Shown: piece after piece, positions 33,245 to 42,355 of the stretch | Position numbering within the stretch: the first letter of the stretch is position 1 | How the letters are laid out: every line of letters starts with the position of its first letter | Assembly: GCA_963722675.1 (NCBI GenBank) | Contig: CAVROP010000011.1 | Location: 1 to 64,000 of the forward strand | Direction of reading: 5' to 3' | DNA: 64,000 nt | Source: CAVROP01 sp963722675 | GTDB lineage: Bacteria > Acidobacteriota > Terriglobia > UBA7540 | Translations under genes and position numbers: made by a program | Notes under the pieces: model-generated | Database searches by the model: none | What the model was told of the DNA's origin: nothing | Seen by the model: the letters and a program-made list of their open reading frames with translations, nothing else

Positions 33245-33922
33245 ACTTGTTCTCCTTTGAAGATTTTTGTGCTTCTGAATGGCATTCTGCGCGCCGAGAT
33301 CAGCGCGTCGGGTGAGGGCGGGTCAGACTCTGAGCAAGGAGAGCAATTGCAGCAGGCTTTTGCCCGGCCGGAGCGGGAGAATCCGAGAGAAATGGCCTGT
33401 CCCGAACCGAGCTACGTCCGGCGTTACAGTGGCGTGGCCTGCGGACTCCCCATGGTCGCGTTCTGATGCCTTATCCGAAGAAGCGTCGCAAACGACAAGC
33501 TCAATGACCTCGCCGTCATTCGAGACATCGTCTGCCAGCGACTCAGCTCCGGAAGTTCCCGAATTGCGAACAGTAACGCCACGGACAAGCTCAGAAATGA
33601 AAGAACCCTCATGTGACGTCTGATCCTCATGAGTCGCCCTGAAACTCCCTGTGTCGCTTGGATGTCGTCTCGTGCCCCAACTGAAACTATGGTACAAAAT
33701 GTCCGCTGCCCTGTCAACCTTCGATTAGCGAGCAAGTAGCTTGTACTCATTGCCGGAAATCGGCGTCCGAACGGGGCTCTTGGGTGAGGGTGGGCTTCAA
33801 GCCTGCCGCCTCCGCACCTCTTGCTTTCAAGGGCCTCGCCAGATTACGATCAAGCCAGGGTCCTTAAACACAGATACGAGTTTTGGCGGTTCATCGTTCT
33901 TACCGACAGAGGAGAAATCTCG
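33245..33922. other. Long gap without a supported gene
   Basis: Two overlapping minus-strand frames (33323-33697 and 33424-33750) could be joined by one shift into a signal-peptide-like start (MRVLSFLSLSVALLFAI) plus an acidic tail, but the tail resembles nothing known and no RBS is evident. Plus-strand frames have no support. The last 15 bp hold the RBS (aggaga) of the next gene. Confidence 0.4.
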
Positions 33923-34639
33923 ATGGCGACTCTCAAGTCCGTCATGGCGGAACTGAGCAGCAAGGGCAGTGAGAAGACGCGCATCATTTACGCGCGTCAC
34001 GGCAATCACCCCAAGCAGATGTTCGGAGTGAGCGTGGCAAATCTCAAGGAGATCGCAAAAACCATCAAGGGGCAACAGGCTCTGGCCTGCGAGCTTTATG
34101 AGACCGGAAATATGGATGCCATGTACCTCGCCGGCATGGTGGCCGACGGATCCGAGATGCCCAAGCAGCAGTTGCAGGCTTGGGCGGAAGGCGCGTCGGG
34201 GGTGCCCATGGTTTCGGAATACACCGTGCCGTGGGTGGCGGTGGAGAATCCGCACGCTCGCGATCTGGCGATGGAGTGGATGGCGTCCAACAACGAGTCT
34301 GTGGCCGCGTCAGGATGGTGCACTTATTCCGGACTCGTCGCCACAAAAGCGGATGCGCTTTTGGATCTTGCGGAAATCGAGAGATTGCTCGCGACCATCG
34401 TCAAGGAAATCCATACGGCGCCAAACCGGGTTCGATCTGCAATGAATGGGTTCGTCATCGCGGTGGGGACGTATGTGAAACCCTTGCTGAAACAAGCGAA
34501 GGCGGCCGCTCAGAAGATTGGCGAAGTTTCCGTGGACGTCGGCGACACCGCCTGCAAAGTGCCGCTGGCGAGTGCGTACATCGCCAAGAACGAGTCTGCC
34601 GGCCGCGTAGGAAAGAAGCGGAAGACTATCCGATGTTAG
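33923..34639 (+). CDS. DNA alkylation repair (AlkD-like) HEAT-repeat protein
   Basis: 238 residues from ATG 33923, with aggaga 8 nt upstream; the frame is open to 33821 without conserved sequence. Helical repeats with YARHGNHPKQMFGVSVANLKEI, CELYETGNMDAMYLAGMVAD and NPHARDLAMEWMASNNESVA match the AlkD/AlkC-type DNA alkylation repair family. The family's glycosylases excise bulky alkylpurines using HEAT-like repeats, but many members have lost activity; the catalytic Asp could not be placed with confidence. A basic tail (RVGKKRKTIR) may aid DNA binding. Confidence 0.78.
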   Translation: MATLKSVMAELSSKGSEKTRIIYARHGNHPKQMFGVSVANLKEIAKTIKGQQALACELYETGNMDAMYLAGMVADGSEMPKQQLQAWAEGASGVPMVSEYTVPWVAVENPHARDLAMEWMASNNESVAASGWCTYSGLVATKADALLDLAEIERLLATIVKEIHTAPNRVRSAMNGFVIAVGTYVKPLLKQAKAAAQKIGEVSVDVGDTACKVPLASAYIAKNESAGRVGKKRKTIRC

Positions 34640-34675
34640 TGCGGTGTCGGCGTAAGTCTTGACAATCACGTTGTG

Positions 34676-34856
34676 TCTTCCGACCCCCTCACCCGGCTCG
34701 CTACGCTCGCCACCCTCTCCCCCAAGGGGGCGAGGGGGATTCTCAGTCGTTATCGCCGGCGCGTGGGACGAAACTGGGATTTCGAATTCAAGGTTCGAGA
34801 TTTCAGCGGTCTTGGGTCTTGACTCTCAACTCTTGACTCTCGACTCTCGACTCTCC
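34676..34856. repeat. Palindromic repeat plus 7-mer minisatellite
   Basis: ccctcacccggctcgctacg and ccaccctctcccccaagggg (34683-34738) form the same compound repeat that the second IS split at 17140/19511. A heptamer tract (cttgactctcaactcttgac, ctctcgactctcgactctcc) follows at 34812-34856, directly after the kinase stop codon. Confidence 0.75.
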
Positions 34857-34911
34857 CTAGGATCGCCGGTACGGGCCGCCTAACACCTCTCGCACCTTGC
34901 GAGCCAACGCC

Positions 34912-35667
34912 TCAGGGGTAAAAGGCTTTTGCAGGAATGCCCCGCCGCGCATCCAGCCCGCCCGGATAGAAAACGGAGTTATCCGCGTAGCCGGAAATGT
35001 ACAGCACTTTGAGTTGCGGGCGCTGACTCACCAGCCGGCGGGCCAACTCGCGTCCGTTCATCTGCGGCATCACCACGTCGGTCACCAGCAAATCGATCTT
35101 GCCCGCGAACAGCTCAGAGAGCTCCAGCGCCTCTTCCCCGCGGCTGGCTTCCAATACTTTGTAGCCATTCTCCCGCAACACATTGCGCACCAACTCGCGG
35201 ACTGAGTCGTCGTCCTCCGCAAGCAGCAGCGTCTCTGTGCCGCGCTGGGCATCGGCTCGCCCACGACCGGAACTCGGATCGTCAACCTCCACCTCGGTGC
35301 GGGGCAAGTAAATCTTGAAGGTCGTTCCCTTCCCCACGTCGCTGTAAACCCAGATGTATCCTCCGCTCTGCTTGACGATGCCGTAAACCATGGCCAGGCC
35401 GAGGCCGGTGCCTTTTCCAACCTCCTTGGTGGTGAAGAAAGGCTCGAAGATGCGGGCTTGTGTTTCGGCGTCCATCCCGATGCCCGTATCGCTGAACGTC
35501 AGCAGAACGTAAGGCCCCGGCTTGAGGGGAAAGTGGGCCTGCGCAGAAGCGGCATCCATTTTCACATTGGCGGTCTCGATGGTGACCACCCCGCCCTCCG
35601 GCATGGCGTCGCGCGCGTTCACCGCCAGATTCATCAGCACCTGCTCGAGTTGCCCGGGGTCAGCCAT
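34912..35667 (-). CDS. PAS histidine kinase: ATPase and receiver part (frameshifted gene)
   Basis: C-terminal piece of a kinase gene spanning 38242-34857. HATPase N-box LEQVLMNLAVNARDAMPEGG, G1 DTGIGMD, G2 GKGTGLGLAMVYG. Then a receiver domain with the acidic pair in LLLAEDDDSVREL and phospho-acceptor Asp in DLLVTDVVMPQMNG. The frame is lost in the last 30 residues: one extra base in ccc 34957-34959 hides GGAFLQKPFTPEALARKVRE, which contains the conserved receiver Lys, ending at a TAG at 34857-34859. Upstream, one extra base in ggg 35672-35674 separates it from the HisKA piece (restored reading ILWPIMADPGQLEQ). Confidence 0.82.
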   Translation of the reverse strand: MADPGQLEQVLMNLAVNARDAMPEGGVVTIETANVKMDAASAQAHFPLKPGPYVLLTFSDTGIGMDAETQARIFEPFFTTKEVGKGTGLGLAMVYGIVKQSGGYIWVYSDVGKGTTFKIYLPRTEVEVDDPSSGRGRADAQRGTETLLLAEDDDSVRELVRNVLRENGYKVLEASRGEEALELSELFAGKIDLLVTDVVMPQMNGRELARRLVSQRPQLKVLYISGYADNSVFYPGGLDARRGIPAKAFYP

Positions 35668-37513
35668 GATCGGGCCACAAAATCTCGCCCAGAGCGGTGA
35701 CCAGGTCGATGTCCTCTCCGATCAGCCGCTTCAGCATTTTCTGGATGTTGGCGACCACGGAGTTCAGATCCAGCACCCGGGGCGCCAGCACCTGCTGCCG
35801 GCTGAAGGCGAGAAGCTGGCGCGTCAGCGAGGCGGCCCGGCCCGAGGCGTTCCTGATCTCGTCGACGTACCCGCGCAGCGGTTCGACAATGCCGGGGTGC
35901 TCGATCAGAAGCCCGCTGTACCCGCTGATAATCGTCAGCATGTTATTGAAGTCGTGCGCCACGCCGCCCGCCAGCCTGCCGACCGCCTCCATTTTCTGCG
36001 CCTGGCGAAGCTGCTGCTCGAGGCGCTTGCGCTCTGTCACCTCCGCCTTGATGGCAATGAAATGCGTGATCTCACCGCGCTGGTCCCGCACCGGCGTGAT
36101 GGTCATATGCTCGTTGTAAAAACTCCCATCCCCACGCCGGTTGATGATTTCGTCCTGCCAGATTTCACCGCCCAGGATAGTCGTCCACAGCCGTTTGTAG
36201 AAAGCCTCGTTTTGCTTTCCGGACTTGAGAATGCGCGGGTTCTTACCCAGGGCTTCCGCGCGCGAGTACCCCGAGACGCGGCAAAAGGCGGGATTGACGT
36301 ACTCGATGGTGCCTTTGGCGTCGGTGATGAAGATCCCCTCTGCCGATTGTTCGATGGCGGTGATCAGCAGGGTTCTTTCCGCCTCCGCCGATTTTTCCTT
36401 GGTGGAATCAATCGCCACACCGCGCAGGTGGATGGGGCGCCGCTCCGCGTCCAACACCACATGCGTGGTATCGTGGAGCCAAACCAGGTGTCTGTCCGCC
36501 GCGACCATCCTGTACTCAAGACTGTGATCCCGGCCCTCCCCCATCGCCCGCCGCCGCGCCGCCACCACCTGCTCGCGATCGAGCGGATGAAGATGCCGCT
36601 CCCAGAAATCAGGTTCGTTCAGCCATTGCTCAACAGGGTAGCCCAGGATTTGTTCAGCTCGCTGGCTCACGAAAGTGAATTGATGGGTCTGCGGTTCGGC
36701 TTCCCACACAATCGCATCGATGCTCTGAACCAGTTCCCGCAAGCGGCGCTCCGAAGCCTCGGCGGCCGTGCGCAAGCGTTCGCTCTCCGTCTGGTCCTCG
36801 ACGGTCAGCAAAAGGCGGCCTTTACCCTGCCCATTGGAGATCTGGGTCAGACCAAGCCGGGCAGGCCGAGTCCCCATTCCGCCTAATGCGGCGAGGTTCA
36901 GAAGCACATCGTGCGGTTCGGCGCCAAGCTCTGTCGCCCCCAGCAGACGGCGGGGCGGCCCCTCCGCCTGGATGACCTCCGGCAAGGGGCGGCCGATCAC
37001 TTTCTCGGGCCGCACACGAAATCCCTCGAGAAAAGTCCGGTTGGCGGAAAGCACGTTGAGATCGGGAGAGAGCATCAACAGGCCCACCGGGACGTTGTCC
37101 ACCATTTCCTGCGCAAAGGCCTGGAGAGCGAGGATGGCCTGCTGGTGCGCCACCCTTTCTTCCAGAGCGCGGTCCAGCGTCGTGCGACGGTATCCAATCA
37201 AGAGGTAGGCGTAAATGAGAATGATCAACGCCCCCACCAACGCTTCGAGCCGGGCTCGGCTGGAGAAATCCTCCAGCGCTTCCTGCCGGTCGATCTTTCT
37301 CACCAGGATCCAATCGGTCAGAGGGATGGGCAGCACGGCGCTCAGAACGCGAACCCCACGGTAGTCCACTCGTTCGCCGCTCAGTGATTTTCCCACGCGC
37401 CCGGCTTCGGCCGTGGGAACTGTCAGGGGACCTTGCCGAGTGCCCTGCGGAAGTGGTGCGCCGCGCATCGGCGAGAGATAAACCAACTCGTTTCCCTGGC
37501 GTTCCAGGAGCAC
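35660..37513 (-). CDS. PAS histidine kinase: second half of sensor, PAS domains and HisKA (frameshifted gene)
   Basis: Middle piece of the kinase. It starts in the periplasmic sensor (NELVYLSPMRG, VLSAVLPIPLTDWILVRKIDRQEAL, a dCache-like end). A TM segment follows (ALVGALIILIYAYLLIGY), then three PAS domains: LMLSPDLNVLSANRTF, then EAEPQTHQFTFVSQRAEQIL, then GIFITDAKGTIEYVNPAFCR with a PAC NRRGDGSFYNEHMTI. It ends with HisKA carrying the H-box GRLAGGVAHDFNNMLTIISG. Membrane-anchored sensor kinase of unknown input. The apparent start is a GTG created by a missing base in ttt 37515-37517 (plus strand). Confidence 0.82.
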   Translation of the reverse strand: MLLERQGNELVYLSPMRGAPLPQGTRQGPLTVPTAEAGRVGKSLSGERVDYRGVRVLSAVLPIPLTDWILVRKIDRQEALEDFSSRARLEALVGALIILIYAYLLIGYRRTTLDRALEERVAHQQAILALQAFAQEMVDNVPVGLLMLSPDLNVLSANRTFLEGFRVRPEKVIGRPLPEVIQAEGPPRRLLGATELGAEPHDVLLNLAALGGMGTRPARLGLTQISNGQGKGRLLLTVEDQTESERLRTAAEASERRLRELVQSIDAIVWEAEPQTHQFTFVSQRAEQILGYPVEQWLNEPDFWERHLHPLDREQVVAARRRAMGEGRDHSLEYRMVAADRHLVWLHDTTHVVLDAERRPIHLRGVAIDSTKEKSAEAERTLLITAIEQSAEGIFITDAKGTIEYVNPAFCRVSGYSRAEALGKNPRILKSGKQNEAFYKRLWTTILGGEIWQDEIINRRGDGSFYNEHMTITPVRDQRGEITHFIAIKAEVTERKRLEQQLRQAQKMEAVGRLAGGVAHDFNNMLTIISGYSGLLIEHPGIVEPLRGYVDEIRNASGRAASLTRQLLAFSRQQVLAPRVLDLNSVVANIQKMLKRLIGEDIDLVTALGEILWPDHG

Positions 37514-37576
37514 GTTTCGCCGCTGCGCGTGGGTACGCTTTCCACCATCAGCAGCGGAAACAACCCCTTTCTGGGG

Positions 37577-38242
37577 TCAATCTGCAAGACCAGCAAGCCC
37601 ATGGCCGAGGACGAAGACGGGGCTTCTGCTTTGGAACGAGCGCCGGGAAAAACCGGCGAAAGAAAATAGACGATAACTACTGGCCTGCGTCTGCCCCAAT
37701 GCGCCAACCCAAAATGCGCGGCCCTGCGACACCTGTCGCGCCCGTTCAATTACTGCGGGCGCCATACTTTCCGAGGTCGCGGATCGTGCCTCAACTCGTC
37801 CCTCCATACTGATCAGGTAAATAGCCGCATAGCCATGCGTGAAGGCGACCTGGTCCATGAATGCCGAAAGATGACCAACTTCCTCCTCTCGAAGGGCGCC
37901 CGTCAATCCGGACTCCTCAACGGGCCAAAGCAATCGTTGAACGGAGGGGTACAATGAAAGCAACTCGGCGTCAGCGCGGCGTTCCCCTAGCCAGTTTGAT
38001 ATCAAACGCGCGCGGTCGCCGGCAATGGTCGACTGTTGATCCTGCCAGTAGGCAATGGTCGCCTTTCGATTCTCCAGAATGTGAAATCCTGTTAGGGCCG
38101 AGACGATCACGGCTCCGGCGAAGAACGCCAGGAGGTAATGCCAAAGGTGGCCACGCGATTCATCGGAAGGTTCCGCGAGGTGCGGTGAGAACTCGACGGT
38201 CGAACTGCCGGCTGCGGGAGTTTCCGTACTTAAAGAACTCAT
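37577..38242 (-). CDS. PAS histidine kinase: N-terminal TM and sensor part (frameshifted gene)
   Basis: N-terminal piece. Start taken as ATG 38242 (MSSLSTETPAAG). A TM helix (HLWHYLLAFFAGAVIVSALTGF) opens an extracytoplasmic dCache-type sensor: LISNWLGERRADAELLSLYP, AFMDQVAFTHGYAAIYLIS. The genuine frame ends near 37665, where an extra t in tttt (aaaa 37663-37666) shifts into a 45-residue bridge (LSPVFPGARSKAEAPSSSSA to LLMVESVPTRSG). A second shift at 37515-37517 then reaches the next piece. Four shifts in this one gene make it the most damaged locus of the window. No partner regulator is adjacent because the receiver is fused. Confidence 0.75.
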   Translation of the reverse strand: MSSLSTETPAAGSSTVEFSPHLAEPSDESRGHLWHYLLAFFAGAVIVSALTGFHILENRKATIAYWQDQQSTIAGDRARLISNWLGERRADAELLSLYPSVQRLLWPVEESGLTGALREEEVGHLSAFMDQVAFTHGYAAIYLISMEGRVEARSATSESMAPAVIERARQVSQGRAFWVGALGQTQASSYRLFSFAGFSRRSFQSRSPVFVLGHGLAGLAD

Positions 38243-38492
38243 GTACAATCTCGTCAATCGCCAGAATGATACCACCTTGCAATAGAATTGCCAGTCAAAA
38301 GGCAGACGTCAGAATGTCGCGGTTGACGGAATCGATCTCCTGGGAGTATCTTGCACGCTTGCGTCTTCCTGTGGTCAACAGCACTCGGAGAATCATGTTG
38401 GCAGGTCATCTTGCCGGAAGCCGTCCACAGCGCTCGTCTTCTGACTTCTGACTCCTGTCTCTTGACTTCTTCTCAACGCGGAGGCTTTTCCC

Positions 38493-39413
38493 ATGGACCT
38501 GCACCACGTAATTGAAGCCCAGCAATTCGACGTGTCTACAATTTCGCGCCTCATTCAAACCACGCAAGATATGGAGAAAGTCGTCTCGGGTGGCGGGACT
38601 TCACAATTCCGCGGACGAATCATGGCCACACTTTTCTATGAGCCGTCAACGCGCACCCGCTTCTCTTTTGAAGCGGCGATGCACCGCCTCGGGGGGAGCG
38701 TGGTTTCCACGGAAAACGCCGCCGAATTCTCTTCGGTTGCCAAGGGTGAAACCCTCGAGGACACGGTTCGCATTTTGAACGGTTACGCCGATGTCCTGGT
38801 GATTCGTCATCACGAGGTCGGTTCGGCTAAACGCGCGGCGTCCGTATCACGCATCCCGGTTATTAACGCCGGAGACGGGGCCGGCCAACATCCCACACAG
38901 GCTCTGTTGGACCTCTACACCATCCATAAAGAGATCGGCTCGATTGACGGCTTGCGGATCGCCATGGTGGGAGACTTGGCGCAGGGCCGCACCGTTCGCT
39001 CGCTGGCCTATTTGTTGAGTAAGTATCAGGATGTACGCATTTACTTCGTTGCTCCACCTCTCTTGAAAATGAAAGAAGATATCCTCGGCCATTTGCGCGA
39101 AAAAGGCGTCTGGTACACGGAAGAAACCGACCTCGACAAAGTGCTTCCTGAGGTGAATGTGGTCTACCAGACGCGGATTCAAAAGGAGCGCTTCGGTGAC
39201 CGCATTGCCGACTACGAGCAATGCCGAGGCGTATACTTGATCACTTCGGAATCCCTGCGCCTGATGAAAGCCGACGCTATCGTCATGCATCCCCTTCCCC
39301 GCCTCGACGAGATCGCCAAGGATGTTGACGGCGATCCGCGGGCTGCCTACTTCCGCCAAGCGCAAAACGGCGTCTGCGTCCGGATGGCCCTGCTGTCCAT
39401 GGTGTTGGGATAG
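38493..39413 (+). CDS. pyrB: Aspartate carbamoyltransferase catalytic subunit
   Basis: 306 residues, the family's normal length. Carbamoyl-phosphate-binding motif STRTRFSF, RHHEVGSAK, the GQHPTQALLDLYTI motif and aspartate-domain motif MHPLPRLDEI are all present, together with Lys83-loop sequence FSSVAKGETLEDTV. It condenses carbamoyl phosphate with aspartate in the second step of pyrimidine synthesis, in the cytosol. RBS gcggagg precedes the ATG. No pyrI, pyrC or carAB lies next to it, so the pyrimidine genes are dispersed here. No attenuator-like leader was recognised. Confidence 0.97.
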   Translation: MDLHHVIEAQQFDVSTISRLIQTTQDMEKVVSGGGTSQFRGRIMATLFYEPSTRTRFSFEAAMHRLGGSVVSTENAAEFSSVAKGETLEDTVRILNGYADVLVIRHHEVGSAKRAASVSRIPVINAGDGAGQHPTQALLDLYTIHKEIGSIDGLRIAMVGDLAQGRTVRSLAYLLSKYQDVRIYFVAPPLLKMKEDILGHLREKGVWYTEETDLDKVLPEVNVVYQTRIQKERFGDRIADYEQCRGVYLITSESLRLMKADAIVMHPLPRLDEIAKDVDGDPRAAYFRQAQNGVCVRMALLSMVLG

Positions 39414-39755
39414 TGGGCACAAACGCTTCCTGGTCCACGATAGAGATCCTCTCCCCTGTGGAGCGGCGCCTTAACTCTCTGATCACAATGGTGTCCGAGT
39501 TAGCAGCTTAGCGCCCGGACTCGCTTGGCCCGGTACCGGCCGCTTAGGCGCGATGCCCGCTCTTGCTCAGAATCCGCGAGCACATCGGAAACCGAGCATC
39601 GAAGCCAAACTCAAAACGACCGTACTCCCCCCAGTACAACCTCCGTACCGGTACCACAGTGCCCTTGTCGAAGCAGAGCGAGGCGGCGAAAATTACCATC
39701 TAGGTTATGGCTGTGAACAGTATTTGCAAAACACGTAATGAAAGAGGGTGAACTT
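39414..39755. other. Gap without a supported gene
   Basis: Between pyrB and the XRE gene only short frames occur, with no RBS and no protein-like features. A small exact repeat, taccggc and ccggtacc, is present near 39533 and 39646, but no structure of note. The last 20 bp hold gagggtg, the RBS for the regulator. Confidence 0.4.
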
Positions 39756-40133
39756 ATGTTGATTGGTACGCGCCTGCGCCAGCTTCGTGAGCAAAAGCAA
39801 TTGTCGCAAGGGGATATCGAGGAGCGCACGGGGTTACTGCGTTGCTACGTATCCCGAGTCGAAAACGGTCACACTGTTCCTTCGCTGGAGACCCTGGAGC
39901 GATTTGCGGGGGTTCTCGATGTTCCGCTGTACCAGCTCTTTTTCTCCGGGGACGAGGCTCCGCCAACTCCGAACCTTACGCCACGGAGGACGCTGGACGA
40001 ATTGACAGGGGACAACGGCGATAGGGGAATAGACGCCCAGTTCCTGTTGAAGCTTCGGAACCTCTTGGGTCGGCTTGCCGAGCCTGATCGCGATGTCATC
40101 TTAAGCTTGGCCAAGAGATTAGCCGTGCGTTAA
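39756..40133 (+). CDS. XRE-family transcriptional regulator
   Basis: 125 residues from ATG 39756, chosen because gagggtg lies 6 nt upstream; an ATG at 39738 has none. HTH: MLIGTRLRQLREQKQLSQGDIEERTGLLRCYVSRVENGHTVPS, with recognition helix CYVSRVENG, then LETLERFAGVLDVPLYQLFF. A C-terminal tail (FLLKLRNLLGRLAEPDRDVI) is helical and may dimerise. Near-identical short XRE proteins recur in acidobacterial genomes. Targets unknown; not adjacent to a toxin gene. Confidence 0.9.
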   Translation: MLIGTRLRQLREQKQLSQGDIEERTGLLRCYVSRVENGHTVPSLETLERFAGVLDVPLYQLFFSGDEAPPTPNLTPRRTLDELTGDNGDRGIDAQFLLKLRNLLGRLAEPDRDVILSLAKRLAVR

Positions 40134-40162
40134 GGGAGTCCCTCGGGCAACTCGGGACTCCC
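40134..40162. terminator. Hairpin directly after the XRE stop codon
   Basis: gggagtccc at 40134-40142 pairs perfectly with gggactccc at 40154-40162; the stem starts at the base following the TAA. No T-run follows. Placed between convergent genes, it could stop transcription from both sides. Confidence 0.45.
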
Positions 40163-40228
40163 CGCCCGCATGGCGATTGGTTCCGCCCAGGTCGGACGCT
40201 CGTCTCCAGACCGACCAGACCGGGGACG

Positions 40229-40756
40229 TTACTGCGGAATCAAAACCACGTGCTCGTCTGCGGCTTCCTTTGCCGTCGCCTTGGCAGGAACCTTTCCACC
40301 TAAAGCCCGAAGGTAGTTGACCACATTCCAAATCTGCGGTTCGGGCATGCGGCCTTTTTGGCTGGGCATAGGGTCCTTACCGGTGGACACGATGGCAAAA
40401 AGTTCGCCGTCGGTGCGCTTGGACAAAGAGTCCACCTGCGTGAAATCAGGCAACGTTAGAGACATTTCTTTGGCCAGGTCGCCTTTGCCGTCTCCCTTTT
40501 CTCCATGGCACAGCGCGCACTGGTATTTGAAGACCTTCTTGCCACGATCTACTGAGGCATCGGTAAATCTAATCGGGTTCTTCTTGGCTGCGTCTTCTGG
40601 CGATATTGCGTAGTTGTGCGGTGAGGACACAGGAGCGGCTTGTGAACTGGAGGCGGCGGGAGCTTGTGGTTCATCTTTTTTCTCTTGCGCCAGGAAGCTT
40701 CCCTCCACCAGAAGGACTACCGCTGCTGCCAATAATATCTTTAGTTTCATAGGCAT
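40229..40756 (-). CDS. Exported monohaem cytochrome c
   Basis: About 175 residues. The signal peptide (LKILLAAAVVLLVEGSFLA) is followed by an Ala/Ser/Pro-rich stretch, then a class I cytochrome c domain with the haem site CALCH. The distal methionine is likely in DPMPSQKGRMPEP. The closing helix is IWNVVNYLRALG. Electron carrier in the periplasm. Start taken at MPMKLK with ggag upstream. Convergent with the XRE gene; no oxidase or other respiratory gene nearby to suggest a partner. Confidence 0.9.
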   Translation of the reverse strand: MPMKLKILLAAAVVLLVEGSFLAQEKKDEPQAPAASSSQAAPVSSPHNYAISPEDAAKKNPIRFTDASVDRGKKVFKYQCALCHGEKGDGKGDLAKEMSLTLPDFTQVDSLSKRTDGELFAIVSTGKDPMPSQKGRMPEPQIWNVVNYLRALGGKVPAKATAKEAADEHVVLIPQ

Positions 40757-41392
40757 CGCGCACTCCACGATGGCTCACGTCGGGCACGGCATGCGACAGG
40801 CCATACTCAACCTTGCCGGTTCATTTGAGCCACCTGTTTTGACACAGAGCAATTTCCGTGCCCAAGCGCGTGGGCTAAACAGAAAGAAGATGCGGGAGGG
40901 GCACCTCGAATTCTGGCGAAATGCCCCCGGCATGGAAGGTACGAGCAGTTGGTCTTGCGGGAAATATTACAACGTGCAAATTGGTCATCGGCTCTTGCAT
41001 TAAACAGAGTTGGCAAACCTCCCAGTGGTCCGGAGAGGCTCACTAGTCTGTAGGGCAAGACTGATGCCAATCTCTGCCTTCAAATGCCTTTGCAATTCAA
41101 CGAGTTACAAGTTTGGCAACAGCCAGGCGGAGCGAGAACTATGGCAGACTTGCATTCCGCGTGTAGAAATTTCCAAAACCCACGGCGTGAATTGAGAGGC
41201 CAGGAGAGTATTAGCTCTCTTCCCAGCGGTTAGAGAGATTGCATTATAGACAAATAGACCATCTCCCTTCCAAGCGCTGCTGCATCGGGAACATCCTTGC
41301 GGTGGCCATCCAAATCAGCCAGAAGCCCTCCGCTAAGTCACCTGTCGGCTTGTGGTAATGCAAGAGATGGAGTGCATGCCCGGGTCGTTGGG
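40757..41392. other. 636-bp gap without a supported gene
   Basis: No frame here has an RBS together with protein-like sequence. Composition is less GC-rich than the flanks (for example 41080-41270). No repeat or hairpin was noticed. It may hold the promoter of the cytochrome gene at its left end. Confidence 0.4.
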
Positions 41393-42355
41393 CTATTCAG
41401 GAAGGACACCCGCAGGGAGGCCAGGCGTAGCGGAGAGAGCAATCGGCGAACTTTCCCCTTCGACGCGATTTCGGCCTCTCTCCTTGGCGCGATAGAGGGC
41501 CTTATCCGCCGCAGAGAGGAGGACCTCCATGTGCGGCGCTTTCAGTGGGTGCGAGGTCACTACACCCACGCTGACCGTGGCTTTGATAGATTCGTCTTTG
41601 ACTGCTATGGGCTGGGAACTGACTACTTCACGGAGCCGCTCTGCTTGGGCCAGACCGGGCTTTGCGTCGCAACCGGGGGCCACCACCAGGAATTCCTCTC
41701 CCCCAAACCGCCCCACATAATCATAGGTGCGAATGGAGGCCCGCAGCCTCCTGGACACCTCGCAGAGGACCCCGTCTCCAGCCGGATGCCCAAACTTGTC
41801 GTTGACGGACTTGAAGTGATCAATGTCAACCATCATCACCGTGAGGGGTTTTTGTTCGCGTGCGGCTCGGCCCAATTCCGCCGCCAGGAAATCCATAATG
41901 GCGCGCCTGTTCAAAAGACGGGTCAGGGCGTCGTGCATGGCCAGATCGCGAAGCTCTTCTCGCGCCTGAATCAGGCTATCCTGCAACTCCACAATCCGGG
42001 CGCCGGCGCGCAGACGCGCCCTGAGTTCATAGGGGTCAAAAGGCTTCGTCAAATACTCATCGGCCCCCGCCTCGAGTCCCGCCACCACGTCTTCCTGGTA
42101 TCGCCTGGCGGTTAGGAGAATCAAGTAAATGTATGGCTGGATATTAAGCCGCCGCACCTCGCGGCAAATCGACATGCCATCCATCTCCGGCATCATCCAG
42201 TCCAGGAGAGCGAGACGAGGGGCATTTTCCTGTTGAAGGATTTGCCATGCCTGCAGGCCATCGTTCACGATTTGTACCTCGTAACCCCACTTCACCAGGT
42301 AGGTCTGTAACATCCGCCCTGTTACGAGGTCGTCTTCGGCCACCAGGATTTTCAT
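41393..42355 (-). CDS. Response-regulator diguanylate cyclase (REC-GGDEF)
   Basis: 320 residues. Receiver domain: acidic pair in LVAEDDLVTG, phospho-acceptor Asp52 (LALLDWMMPEMDG), conserved Lys104 (LTKPF). A helical linker leads to a GGDEF domain with active-site GGEEF at 218-222 and an intact inhibitory I-site RTYD at 209-212, so it should make c-di-GMP from two GTP and be product-inhibited. PleD/WspR-like logic: phosphorylation promotes dimerisation. Its ATG overlaps the TGA of the upstream hybrid kinase by 4 bp (ATGA), a strong sign that the kinase controls it. The PilZ protein at 6500-6847 is a possible receptor. Confidence 0.95.
   Translation of the reverse strand: MKILVAEDDLVTGRMLQTYLVKWGYEVQIVNDGLQAWQILQQENAPRLALLDWMMPEMDGMSICREVRRLNIQPYIYLILLTARRYQEDVVAGLEAGADEYLTKPFDPYELRARLRAGARIVELQDSLIQAREELRDLAMHDALTRLLNRRAIMDFLAAELGRAAREQKPLTVMMVDIDHFKSVNDKFGHPAGDGVLCEVSRRLRASIRTYDYVGRFGGEEFLVVAPGCDAKPGLAQAERLREVVSSQPIAVKDESIKATVSVGVVTSHPLKAPHMEVLLSAADKALYRAKERGRNRVEGESSPIALSATPGLPAGVLPE

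Noticed and set aside
33323..33750. Possible small exported protein on the minus strand
   Set aside because: It needs an assumed frameshift, the tail has no protein-like pattern, and no RBS was found. Kept only as an unannotated gap.
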